Origin: an uncultured Oceanospirillales bacterium
GTDB lineage: Bacteria; Pseudomonadota; Gammaproteobacteria; Pseudomonadales; Litorivicinaceae
Length of the DNA: 7,788 nucleotides
Reading direction: 5' to 3'
NCBI GenBank assembly: GCA_913061245.1
Contig: CAJXTO010000065.1
Location: forward strand, 1-7,788
Shown here one piece after another: positions 1 to 7,258 of the stretch (within the stretch, counting starts at the first letter, position 1; each line of letters starts with the position of its first letter). Position numbers and translations under genes: made by a program. Below the pieces are notes generated by a model. The model saw only the letters and a list, made by a program, of their open reading frames with translations. It did no database searches and was not told where the DNA came from.

Positions 1-27
1 TATAACAACTTTCTACTGGAATGCCAC
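1..27 (-). promoter_or_regulatory. Possible leftward promoter, partly outside the window
   Basis: Read on the - strand, GTGGCA (22-27) matches four of six bases of a sigma-70 -35 box. It is followed after 17 bases by TATA (1-4), the start of a possible -10 box cut by the window edge. In many gammaproteobacteria rpsB is transcribed divergently from map, which would fit a leftward promoter here, but no rpsB sequence is in the window. The match is weak and incomplete. Confidence 0.2.
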
Positions 28-36
28 ATCTGGCAT
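21..36. repeat. Perfect 6-bp inverted repeat (hairpin) upstream of map
   Basis: ATGCCA at 21-26 and TGGCAT at 31-36 are exact reverse complements separated by CATC. No T-run follows on either strand, so it does not look like an intrinsic terminator. It lies between the left edge and the map ribosome binding site. It could be an operator, part of a divergent promoter region, or chance. The repeat is seen directly; any role is inference. Confidence 0.4.
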
Positions 37-39
37 ACT
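31..39 (+). promoter_or_regulatory. Possible extended -10 element for map
   Basis: TGGCATACT fits the extended -10 pattern TGn followed by a hexamer, and CATACT matches four of six bases of TATAAT. The sequence 17 bases upstream (TTCTAC) is a poor -35 box. Extended -10 promoters can do without a good -35, but this is a weak call and the real promoter may lie beyond the left edge. Confidence 0.2.
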
Positions 40-52
40 ACGCGCCTAATTT

Positions 53-58
53 AAGGAG
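53..58 (+). promoter_or_regulatory. Shine-Dalgarno site of map
   Basis: AAGGAG lies five bases before the GTG at 64. This strong site supports GTG as the true start, since there is no ATG or other well-placed start codon close by in the same frame. Confidence 0.8.
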
Positions 59-63
59 TCACC

Positions 64-849
64 GTGGCCCATAGCATACAAACACCAGCTGATATCGACG
101 GCATGCGCGTTGCTGGCAAACTCGCCGCCGAATGCCTCTTGATGATTGAAGAGCACGTCAAACCGGGCGTCACTACCGGAGAGCTTGATCGCATCTGCCA
201 TGACTACATAGTCAATGTGCAGCAGGCGATTCCAGCACCGCTCAACTACCGCGGCTTCCCGAAATCTATTTGCACCAGCATCAACCACGTTGTGTGTCAT
301 GGCATTCCTGATGACGGTAAAGAACTGAAACGCGGAGATATCATCAACATTGATGTCACGGTGATTAAAGATGGCTACCACGGTGACACCAGTAAAATGT
401 ACACCGTTGGCGAGGTAAAACCCTTTGCAGATCGGTTAATCCAGATCACTCAAGAGTGCATGTACAAGGGTATCGCGCTCGTCAAACCCGGCGCACGACT
501 CGGTGATATCGGCTTTGCCATTCAAACCCATGCGGAGAGTAACTATTATTCCGTCGTTGAAGAATTCTGTGGTCACGGCATCGGCAAGGTATTCCACGAA
601 GATCCACAGGTCCTGCACTACGGCCGCCCTGGCACTGGGGTTACTTTAAAAGAGGGCATCACCTTCACCATTGAGCCAATGATCAATCAAGGGAAGCGCC
701 ATACCCGTGTCCTATCCGATGGCTGGACTGCCGTAACGAAGGACAGAAAATTATCTGCCCAATGGGAACATACAGTACTTGTCACGCCAACCGGCTATGA
801 AATCCTGACTTACCGGGAAGGCGATGAAACCTTTCCAAGGATTGGTTAA
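64..849 (+). CDS. map: Type I methionine aminopeptidase
   Basis: This cytosolic metalloenzyme removes the initiator methionine from nascent proteins whose second residue is small. The 261-residue product is close to the E. coli length (264), and its key residues fall at the same numbers as in the E. coli enzyme. The five dinuclear metal ligands are D97, D108, H171, E204 and E235, and the auxiliary histidines are H79 and H178. They sit in recognisable contexts: INHVVCHG, NIDVTV, HGDTS, CGHGIG, TIEPM and WEHT. There is no N-terminal extension, so it is the simple bacterial type Ia form. Translation starts at GTG, supported by the strong upstream Shine-Dalgarno site. The stop codon overlaps the glnD start by one base (TAATG), which suggests translational coupling. 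The assignment is very secure; regulation cannot be read from the sequence. Confidence 0.97.
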   Translation: MAHSIQTPADIDGMRVAGKLAAECLLMIEEHVKPGVTTGELDRICHDYIVNVQQAIPAPLNYRGFPKSICTSINHVVCHGIPDDGKELKRGDIINIDVTVIKDGYHGDTSKMYTVGEVKPFADRLIQITQECMYKGIALVKPGARLGDIGFAIQTHAESNYYSVVEEFCGHGIGKVFHEDPQVLHYGRPGTGVTLKEGITFTIEPMINQGKRHTRVLSDGWTAVTKDRKLSAQWEHTVLVTPTGYEILTYREGDETFPRIG

Positions 850-3512
850 TGGCGCTGATCACAGGCCCTCTATCTACTGAGCTCGGTGAGCCGAGCGATC
901 TCAGCCCACAAGGAATCCGTTCCTACTTAAAGTCCCAACACGAGCTCTTAGCGGATGCTTTCGCTCAAGGTATTTTTATTGATTACCTCCTTGGTGCTCG
1001 CGCCATGGTCATGGATCGTGTCTTGAGCGCCTTGTGGAACGAAGCCGGCCTTAATGATCAAAATCTCGGTTTGTTCGCTGTTGGCGGATATGGTCGCGGC
1101 GAGCTCCATCCCTTTTCAGATATCGACATTCTGATCTTGGGTGAACAAGCTGCCATCGAGTCAGCATCGGAGGCTCTGACAACCTTCACGACGCGTTTGT
1201 GGGATTTCAATCTGGATATCGGTCACGCTGTTCGATCATTCGAGGATTGTAAAACCCTCGCACGTGATGACATCACCATTGCCACCAGCCTGATTGAATC
1301 CCGTCCAATCAGTGCACACATCGACATGCTCAGAGATTTAGAAACACTCGCTTTCGATGATTCAGGCTGGAGCACAAAGGCCTTTTACGAAGCCAAAGTA
1401 GCAGAGCAAGACGAGCGTTACGGCAAGCATGATGATTCAGATAATCGACTCGAGCCAGATATCAAAAACGCACCAGGTGGACTCCGTGATTTGCATACGA
1501 TCATCTGGGTCGTCAGAAAACATTTCCGTACCACTCGACTGATTACCTTGGTCGATGAAGGCCTTCTGACTCAAAACGAATTCCGTTTACTTGACGAAGC
1601 TGAACAGTTTTTAAAGCGGGTTCGGTTCGCACTCCACATCGCTGCAGGTCGATCACAAAACCGGCTACTCTTCGATCTCCAAGCGACTGTCGCTGACATG
1701 ATGGGATTTAAAGCCGAAGATAGCAAAGAACGCATTGAAGCATTTATGAAGCAGGTCTATCGCATGACGCTTCGTATTGGTGAATTCAACGACATGTTGC
1801 TGCAAAACTTTGAAGAAACAGTGCTCAAAGACCCAACTGACGCAGTCGTTACTGAAATCAATAGCCGCTGGCAGATTCGCAACCAGCATCTCGAGCTCAT
1901 TCACCCCAATGGTTTTGAACGTCACCCATCAGCGTTACTCGAAGCATTTGTCCTACTAGCGCAAAACCCCGATCTGAAAGGACTTCGTGCCTCCACCACG
2001 CGTCAAATGTACACCGCACGTCATTTAATTGATGACGCTTTCAGAAATGATTTGGTGAATATCAGCTACTTTATGGAGTTGATGCGTTACCCGGAAAAGC
2101 TACCAGAAGTCTTGAGACGGATGCGCTATTACGGGATTTTAAGCCGCTATATTCCTGAATTTGGTCCAATCATGGGCCTGATGCAGCACGACCTATTTCA
2201 TATTTACACAGTCGATGCACACACGTTACAGCTGATCCGGAATATCACTCGCTTCTACACAGGCGTCGTCGAAAAGGATTATCCAATCGTCACGCGTCTC
2301 ACACAGCGCCTACCTAAAATCGAACTTCTCTACCTTGCCGCACTATTTCACGATATTGCAAAAGGACGCGGTGGTGATCACTCTGAACTCGGCGCTGTTG
2401 ATGCCTACAACTTCTGTAAACACCACCGACTGTCTGAATACGACGCCCGACTCGTCAGTTGGCTAGTTAATAACCATCTTTTGATGTCGATGACTGCGCA
2501 GCGCAAAGACATTTCAGACCCTGACGAACTGAAAGCTTTCGCTGAAATTGTCGGTGATCAGCGTCGCCTCGATTATTTGCTGTGTTTAACAGTTGCTGAC
2601 ATCACAGCAACAAACCCTGAACTCTGGACAAGTTGGCGCGCCACCTTGCTCCGTCAGCTTTATCATGGCACCACAGATTTTCTAACACGCGGCCTTGACT
2701 CCTTACCCGGGCGTGCGGCGTATATTGAAGAGACGAAAACTGACGCACTAGCGCTCGTTCGACCATCGATCCGGTCACGAGCCAACGCGTTCTGGAGCCA
2801 ATGGTCACAAGAATATTTTGTCAGCCATTCATCTGACGAATTGGCTTGGCATCTCGAAACCTTGATTGACGCGAGTGATAGCGAAACAGTGATCGCAATC
2901 GCTGCTGATCAGACATCGACTGACATTGGGTCAACTCAAGTGCTTGTTTCAACTCCCAACCGGGCTCACCTGTTCGCGGATTTAACAGCATGTTTTTCTG
3001 ATCTTGGGCTTTCTGTACTGGATGCAAAACTTCACACCAGTGATGCGGGTCGATCGATTGATATTTTTATCATTCAACATGATGCGACCTGCCAGCCCGT
3101 GACCGAATCCGACGACCAAGAACGACTATTGCGAGGCCTTGAACAGGCGGCACTCGGGCAATATAGCGAGAATGCCGGGACGCGACGAACACCCCGAGCA
3201 CATAAATATTTCAATTTGCCAGCAGACGTCTTGATTCGACCAGATCTGGAAGGCAAACGAACATTGATCGAGCTTGTCGCACCAGATCGAGCCGGACTTT
3301 TAACAACAGTTGGTCGCGTGTTTGCTGAGTTTGGACTCGACCTCTCCACCGCAAAAATCGCAACCCTCGGCGAACGTGTAGAGGATGTGTTTTATGTGAC
3401 CGACAGTCGCGGTGACAACCTGTATGATGATGACTTCATTCACCGTCTCAAAGAACGGTTGGAGCATGAACTCAACGCCCTCAGTGGAGCCTTGTCAGAT
3501 GCTGAATCCTGA
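849..3512 (+). CDS. glnD: Bifunctional PII uridylyltransferase / uridylyl-removing enzyme
   Basis: GlnD senses glutamine and adds UMP to, or removes it from, the PII signal proteins, thereby setting glutamine synthetase activity and Ntr gene expression. The 887-residue length is typical of the family. The nucleotidyltransferase domain lies near residues 70-200 and shows GGYGRGELHPFSDIDIL with G79, G80, D91 and D93 as the expected catalytic signature. A helical linker follows (about 240-440). The HD domain, the uridylyl-removing site, shows H458, H501-D502 in LFHDIAKGRGGDH, H511 and D584. Two ACT domains close the protein (about 695-775 and 805-880; the second contains ELVAPDRAGLLTTVG) and bind glutamine in this family. 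All key residues are present, so both activities are expected. AAGGA at 837-841 sits seven bases before the ATG, and the start overlaps the map stop by one base. The 3' end overlaps dapC by 14 bases. No glnB or glnK gene is in the window. Confidence 0.97.
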   Translation: MALITGPLSTELGEPSDLSPQGIRSYLKSQHELLADAFAQGIFIDYLLGARAMVMDRVLSALWNEAGLNDQNLGLFAVGGYGRGELHPFSDIDILILGEQAAIESASEALTTFTTRLWDFNLDIGHAVRSFEDCKTLARDDITIATSLIESRPISAHIDMLRDLETLAFDDSGWSTKAFYEAKVAEQDERYGKHDDSDNRLEPDIKNAPGGLRDLHTIIWVVRKHFRTTRLITLVDEGLLTQNEFRLLDEAEQFLKRVRFALHIAAGRSQNRLLFDLQATVADMMGFKAEDSKERIEAFMKQVYRMTLRIGEFNDMLLQNFEETVLKDPTDAVVTEINSRWQIRNQHLELIHPNGFERHPSALLEAFVLLAQNPDLKGLRASTTRQMYTARHLIDDAFRNDLVNISYFMELMRYPEKLPEVLRRMRYYGILSRYIPEFGPIMGLMQHDLFHIYTVDAHTLQLIRNITRFYTGVVEKDYPIVTRLTQRLPKIELLYLAALFHDIAKGRGGDHSELGAVDAYNFCKHHRLSEYDARLVSWLVNNHLLMSMTAQRKDISDPDELKAFAEIVGDQRRLDYLLCLTVADITATNPELWTSWRATLLRQLYHGTTDFLTRGLDSLPGRAAYIEETKTDALALVRPSIRSRANAFWSQWSQEYFVSHSSDELAWHLETLIDASDSETVIAIAADQTSTDIGSTQVLVSTPNRAHLFADLTACFSDLGLSVLDAKLHTSDAGRSIDIFIIQHDATCQPVTESDDQERLLRGLEQAALGQYSENAGTRRTPRAHKYFNLPADVLIRPDLEGKRTLIELVAPDRAGLLTTVGRVFAEFGLDLSTAKIATLGERVEDVFYVTDSRGDNLYDDDFIHRLKERLEHELNALSGALSDAES
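3486..3489 (+). promoter_or_regulatory. Shine-Dalgarno site of dapC, inside glnD
   Basis: GGAG lies nine bases before the ATG at 3499, within the last codons of glnD. It supports that start over an in-frame GTG at 3412, which would add 29 residues that do not resemble an aminotransferase N-terminus. Confidence 0.55.
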
Positions 3513-4683
3513 TCTCAACCGTTTAAAACCCTACCCGTTTGAGCAGCTTGCTACACTGTTCAGAGGTACCGAGGCACCTGCGGGGCTGAAACCGATTCCT
3601 TTATCGATTGGTGAACCGCAACATGCGCCGCCACAGTTTGTGCTTGATGCTCTCGCAGACAACATGGGCCTCATCGCAAAGTATCCGACAACCAAAGGAA
3701 CTGACGCTTTACGTCATGCCATTGCGAGTTGGCTGAACCAACGCTTTGCTCTTCAAAACGCACCAATTGATCCTGAAACCCAAGTCATTCCTGTTAACGG
3801 AACCCGCGAAGCGATTTTTGCAGCGGTCCAAGCTGCAGCCGATCGAGCACAAGGTGGTTTGGTCGTGATGCCAAATCCGTTTTATCAAATTTATGAGGGT
3901 GCGGCGTTCATGGCCGGACTGACTCCTCACTATTTACCGATCACTGAATCAGGGCAGCCTGACTATCACTCAGTACCTGATGCAGTCTGGCGAGACTGCC
4001 AGTTCTGTTTTATTTGCACGCCGGGCAATCCAACTGGCACTGTGATCGATGAAGCAACCCTCTTGTTGCTGATTGAGAAAGCACAAGAATTCGATTTCTG
4101 GCTTGCCTCTGATGAGTGCTATTCAGAAATCTATCGAGATACACCGCCACCGGGTCTTTTGGAAGTTTGCGCAAAGAGCGGAAATACTGACTACAAAAAG
4201 TGCATGGTGTTCCATAGCTTATCCAAGCGCTCAAACCTCCCGGGTCTTCGGTCAGGCTTCGTTGCAGGAGATCATGACTTTATTGGCCCGTTCCTGAAAT
4301 ATCGGACATATCATGGTTGCTCCATGTCGATGGCCGTACAAAAAGCGTCTGAGCTCGCATGGGCGAATGAGGAGCATGTGATTGAAAATCGTGCACTCTA
4401 TGCGCAAAAATTTGAGCAAGCCTCAGAGATTTTGGGCAATCGAATGGACACACATGATCCAGGTGCTGGTTTTTATCTATGGGCCAAGACACCAGGGCCT
4501 TGTGATACCTTTAGTCGTGAATTATTTGAAGCAACAGGCGTCACCGTGCTTCCGGGACAATATCTCGGTCGCGAAGTGAACGGAGTCAATCCCGGCGCTG
4601 GTTTCGTAAGAATGGCCTTGGTCGCTGAGCCAGACACGTGCCGAGAAGCGCTTGAACGTATTAATGCATTTATCACGAGGTAA
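3499..4683 (+). CDS. dapC: N-succinyl-LL-diaminopimelate aminotransferase (class I/II, PLP)
   Basis: DapC transfers an amino group from glutamate to N-succinyl-2-amino-6-ketopimelate, giving N-succinyl-LL-DAP, the middle step of the succinylase lysine/DAP route. The 394-residue product has the fold-type I aminotransferase signature. NPTG is at 177-180; the aspartate that pairs with the PLP ring nitrogen is D205 in ASDECYSE; the Schiff-base lysine is K243 in SLSKRSNLPGLRSG; the substrate-carboxylate arginine is R371 in FVRMAL. The N-terminus MLNPDLNRLKPYPFEQL is typical of the DapC family and supports the start at 3499. The gene overlaps the end of glnD by 14 bases in another frame, implying coupled translation. 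The neighbouring dapD and dapE make DapC much more likely than a general aspartate or aromatic aminotransferase. Closely related aminotransferases are hard to tell apart by motif alone, so the specificity rests partly on context. Confidence 0.93.
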   Translation: MLNPDLNRLKPYPFEQLATLFRGTEAPAGLKPIPLSIGEPQHAPPQFVLDALADNMGLIAKYPTTKGTDALRHAIASWLNQRFALQNAPIDPETQVIPVNGTREAIFAAVQAAADRAQGGLVVMPNPFYQIYEGAAFMAGLTPHYLPITESGQPDYHSVPDAVWRDCQFCFICTPGNPTGTVIDEATLLLLIEKAQEFDFWLASDECYSEIYRDTPPPGLLEVCAKSGNTDYKKCMVFHSLSKRSNLPGLRSGFVAGDHDFIGPFLKYRTYHGCSMSMAVQKASELAWANEEHVIENRALYAQKFEQASEILGNRMDTHDPGAGFYLWAKTPGPCDTFSRELFEATGVTVLPGQYLGREVNGVNPGAGFVRMALVAEPDTCREALERINAFITR

Positions 4684-4686
4684 TCC

Positions 4687-5043
4687 ATGGCTCTAACGGT
4701 CTACGGCATCAAAAACTGTGACTCCATGAAGAAAGCGTTTCAGTGGCTTGAAGCCAATGGATTGGCTTATGACTTTGTTGATTTTAAGAAGGATCCACCA
4801 ACTGCTACTCAAGTTGACGCGTGGCTTCAGGGTGTTGGCGATGCGTTAGTTAACACACGTGGCCCAAGCTATCGTCAACTTCCAGACGAGATCAAAAACC
4901 AGTTCGCAGGTCAGACTCGCATCCAAGCGATTGTCGACAAGCCCACGCTGATCAAACGACCGTTACTAGTTAACGGAGACGCTATGACCGTTGGCTTTGA
5001 CCCTGATCAGTGGCTAACCATCCCGAATTTATTAAAAGCTTAA
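4687..5043 (+). CDS. yffB: ArsC/Spx-fold protein, YffB type
   Basis: This 118-residue protein has the thioredoxin-like ArsC/Spx fold. It starts with a beta strand and the loop TVYGIKNCDSMKKA, and C11 is the only cysteine in the protein. The conserved RPLLV segment (R91, P92) precedes the C-terminal region, as in this family. The lone cysteine and the KNCD loop, rather than the CXXC pair of typical Spx proteins, place it with the YffB group. That group is related to glutathione-using arsenate reductases, but its physiological substrate is not established to my knowledge. It lies three bases after dapC and ten before dapD, and in E. coli yffB is next to dapE, so the link with the dap genes recurs. 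GAGG at 4677-4680 is a good ribosome binding site six bases before the ATG. True arsenate reductase activity is doubtful, as no ars gene is nearby. The family is secure, the function unknown. Confidence 0.9.
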   Translation: MALTVYGIKNCDSMKKAFQWLEANGLAYDFVDFKKDPPTATQVDAWLQGVGDALVNTRGPSYRQLPDEIKNQFAGQTRIQAIVDKPTLIKRPLLVNGDAMTVGFDPDQWLTIPNLLKA

Positions 5044-5053
5044 GGATATCCCC

Positions 5054-6094
5054 ATGGAATGTTTTGCATTTGGACTCGGTGTCGGACACCAGAACTCAGA
5101 AGATCAGTGGCTTGATACATATTATCCAAAGGCACTGTGCCGGCCTGATCCGGCTGTGGTGAGTATTATTGCAGATGTCTTTGATTGGGATGGCTCCAAC
5201 CTCACGCGTCAGATTACTGCAGACGATCTCGACGACTTCCTCGAGGCGCTGGAAGACAGTAACGATGGTGATGCAGAAGGCCTTCTGAAAGCACTCACAC
5301 CACTGGCTGGATCAGAACAACCGCTTGTGATTTGTGCGCTGGCAACTGATGAAAAGCCGCAAACAGTTCCAGAGGTCTATCTCAAGTTATCGATGATTTC
5401 GATGCGGAAAATTCAACCGCACGGGACCAATCTCGACGGCATGTTCGGATTATTACCGAACGTTGCTTGGACGAGCCAAGGCCCGATCGATGTTAAAGAA
5501 CTCGCACATGCGCAGACACGAGCGCGCGCATATGGTGAAGTATTAACGGTCCACTCAGTAGATAAATTCCCAAGAATGGCCGATTACGTGGTTCCACACG
5601 GCGTCCGCATCGGTGATGCATCACGCATCCGTTTGGGAGCCCATTTGGGTGAAGGCACTACTGTCATGCACGAAGGCTTCATCAACTTCAATGCTGGGAC
5701 ACTGGGTGTCTCAATGGTTGAAGGGCGAATTTCAGCTGGTGTCGTCGTTGGTGATGGCTCAGATCTTGGCGGCGGTTCATCGACAATGGGAACCCTCTCT
5801 GGCGGTGGAAACATTGTGATTTCAGTTGGTGAGCAATGCCTCTTGGGTGCGAATGCAGGACTTGGTATACCACTGGGCGATCGCTGCACCGTCGAGTCTG
5901 GCCTTTATTTAACGGCTGGCTCGAAGGTCAAGTTGCTCGACAAAGATGGGCAAGCCGTTGGTACCGTGAAAGCACGTGAACTTGCTGGTAAAGACGATCT
6001 CCTCTTCCGTCGTAATTCAGTGACTGGTGAAATTGAGTGCTTAGCGAATAAGTCAGCCATTGCGCTTAACGACGAACTACACGCGAATAATTAA
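5054..6094 (+). CDS. dapD: 2,3,4,5-tetrahydropyridine-2,6-dicarboxylate N-succinyltransferase, long form
   Basis: DapD transfers succinyl from succinyl-CoA to tetrahydrodipicolinate, committing it to the succinylase branch of DAP/lysine synthesis. The 346-residue protein is of the long pseudomonad type; the E. coli enzyme is about 274 residues. An alpha/beta N-terminal region (1-180) precedes a left-handed beta-helix built from imperfect hexapeptide repeats (about 182-292). The helix holds HEGFINFNAGT (206-216, with E207 a candidate catalytic acid by analogy) and the glycine-rich GGGSSTMGTLSGGG (239-252). A short C-terminal region (about 293-346) follows. Such enzymes act as cytosolic trimers. 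AAGGAT at 5042-5047, overlapping the yffB stop, serves as the ribosome binding site. The family call is secure from the repeat pattern, the length and the dapC/dapE context; the catalytic residue is inferred. Confidence 0.95.
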   Translation: MECFAFGLGVGHQNSEDQWLDTYYPKALCRPDPAVVSIIADVFDWDGSNLTRQITADDLDDFLEALEDSNDGDAEGLLKALTPLAGSEQPLVICALATDEKPQTVPEVYLKLSMISMRKIQPHGTNLDGMFGLLPNVAWTSQGPIDVKELAHAQTRARAYGEVLTVHSVDKFPRMADYVVPHGVRIGDASRIRLGAHLGEGTTVMHEGFINFNAGTLGVSMVEGRISAGVVVGDGSDLGGGSSTMGTLSGGGNIVISVGEQCLLGANAGLGIPLGDRCTVESGLYLTAGSKVKLLDKDGQAVGTVKARELAGKDDLLFRRNSVTGEIECLANKSAIALNDELHANN

Positions 6095-6102
6095 GGACGT
6101 CC

Positions 6103-7254
6103 ATGACCTGCCCTGTGCTTGAGTTAGCCGAAGAACTGATTCGCCGCGAGTCAGTTACACCTAATGATGCTGGATGCTTGACTGTGATCGGCACACGGCT
6201 CGAGCGCTTAGGTTTTCAACTCGAGCGGATCGATCGCCAGGGTGTCTCAAACTTATGGGCCACCTTTGGGCAACAAGGGCCTATGCTTTGCTTTGCAGGA
6301 CACACAGATGTGGTGCCAACGGGAGACTTAAAAGAGTGGTCTTCTGATCCGTTTATTCCAACAGTAACTCAAGATGGACATCTCAGAGGCCGTGGTGCAG
6401 CTGACATGAAATCATCACTGGCTGCAATGGTCGTGGCCTGCGAAGAATTTCTTGCAAAAACACCACAGCCTGCCGGGCGGATTAGTTTTCTCCTGACAAG
6501 CGATGAGGAAGGACCAGCCACTGATGGAACGGTCGCCGTGGTTGAAGAATTAGCCAAACGACAAGCGCAGTCAGGTGAACCTGCAATTGATTACTGCGTT
6601 GTTGGTGAACCCAGTTCGAAAGATGCGCTTGGCGATGTGGTGCGTGTCGGAAGACGCGGATCACTCAATGCATTCATCACAGTGCATGGAACCCAAGGGC
6701 ACGTGGCCTACCCAGAGCTCGTGGATAACCCAATCCATCATGCATCACGCTTAATTGCAGATCTTGTGGCGACAGACTGGGATAGTGAGTCAAACGACTA
6801 TTTCCCACCCACAAGTTTTCAGGTCTCCAATATCAATGCAGGAACCGGAGCGACCAATGTGGTTCCCGGAACCGCAGCATTTCGGTGCAACTGGCGCTTC
6901 TCAACATCAACATCAGCCGAACGCATCGAAGACATGGTTGAGCAATTGATTGATACGCTTGGGATGGAAGCATCTATTGAGTGGAATTTGTCCGGCGAAC
7001 CGTTCCTGACTCAGCATGGCACTTTGACTAGCGTAACAAGTAAGGTCATTCGCGAACAAACAGGGATTGAGACTGATCTCTCTACAGGTGGCGGAACCTC
7101 AGACGGCCGATTTATTGCCAAGCTCGGCTGTGAACTCATTGAGCTTGGTCCGATTAACCGGTCAATCCACAAGATCGACGAAGAGGTCAAAATAGATGAC
7201 CTACCTCGCCTTAAAGATCTGTATAAAGGACTGATGACTGAGCTGATCGGCTAA
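6103..7254 (+). CDS. dapE: Succinyl-diaminopimelate desuccinylase
   Basis: DapE is a dizinc M20-family hydrolase that cleaves N-succinyl-LL-DAP to succinate and LL-DAP. The 383-residue length fits the family. The metal and catalytic residues are all visible: H67 and D69 in AGHTDVVP, D101 in RGRGAADMK (bridging ligand), E135-E136 in TSDEEGPA (general base and ligand), E169 in VVGEPSS and H356 in NRSIHKIDE. The first two positions match the Haemophilus influenzae enzyme; the later ones are shifted by one to seven residues, consistent with small insertions. The dimerisation (lid) domain spans about 180-290. The STGGGTSDGRF segment (327-337), with its conserved SDGRF, supports DapE over the related ArgE and CPG2-type peptidases. 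AAGGAC at 6093-6098 sits four bases before the ATG and overlaps the dapD stop. It is the last gene of the + strand block. Confidence 0.96.
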   Translation: MTCPVLELAEELIRRESVTPNDAGCLTVIGTRLERLGFQLERIDRQGVSNLWATFGQQGPMLCFAGHTDVVPTGDLKEWSSDPFIPTVTQDGHLRGRGAADMKSSLAAMVVACEEFLAKTPQPAGRISFLLTSDEEGPATDGTVAVVEELAKRQAQSGEPAIDYCVVGEPSSKDALGDVVRVGRRGSLNAFITVHGTQGHVAYPELVDNPIHHASRLIADLVATDWDSESNDYFPPTSFQVSNINAGTGATNVVPGTAAFRCNWRFSTSTSAERIEDMVEQLIDTLGMEASIEWNLSGEPFLTQHGTLTSVTSKVIREQTGIETDLSTGGGTSDGRFIAKLGCELIELGPINRSIHKIDEEVKIDDLPRLKDLYKGLMTELIG

Positions 7255-7258
7255 TTAG
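7251..7258. other. Abutting convergent stop codons within a CTAATTAG palindrome
   Basis: The dapE stop TAA (7252-7254) is immediately followed by the reverse-strand TAA (7255-7257) of the cold-shock-domain gene, so no bases separate the two coding regions. The surrounding bases can form weak stems, for example GCTGA 7242-7246 with TCAGC 7259-7263. No T-run follows in either direction, so no intrinsic terminator can be called here. Confidence 0.85.

Noticed and set aside
46..381. 111-residue - strand frame opposite the start of map
   Set aside because: It is antisense to a gene with all catalytic residues present and has no recognisable domain.
3412..3498. In-frame N-terminal extension of dapC from GTG at 3412
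   Set aside because: The added 29 residues do not resemble the family N-terminus and would overlap glnD by about 100 bases. The ATG at 3499 has a usable ribosome binding site and a family-like N-terminus.
4687..5043. Arsenate-resistance gene
   Set aside because: The fold is ArsC-like, but the single-cysteine YffB pattern, the dap-cluster location and the lack of other ars genes argue against a dedicated arsenate reductase.
5584..5889. 101-residue - strand frame inside dapD
   Set aside because: Its proline- and serine-rich composition is the mirror of the glycine-rich hexapeptide region of dapD; it is a shadow frame.
5597..5929. Repeated glycine-rich coding pattern in dapD as a DNA repeat
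   Set aside because: It reflects the protein's imperfect hexapeptide beta-helix; the DNA copies are not conserved enough to be a nucleotide repeat.
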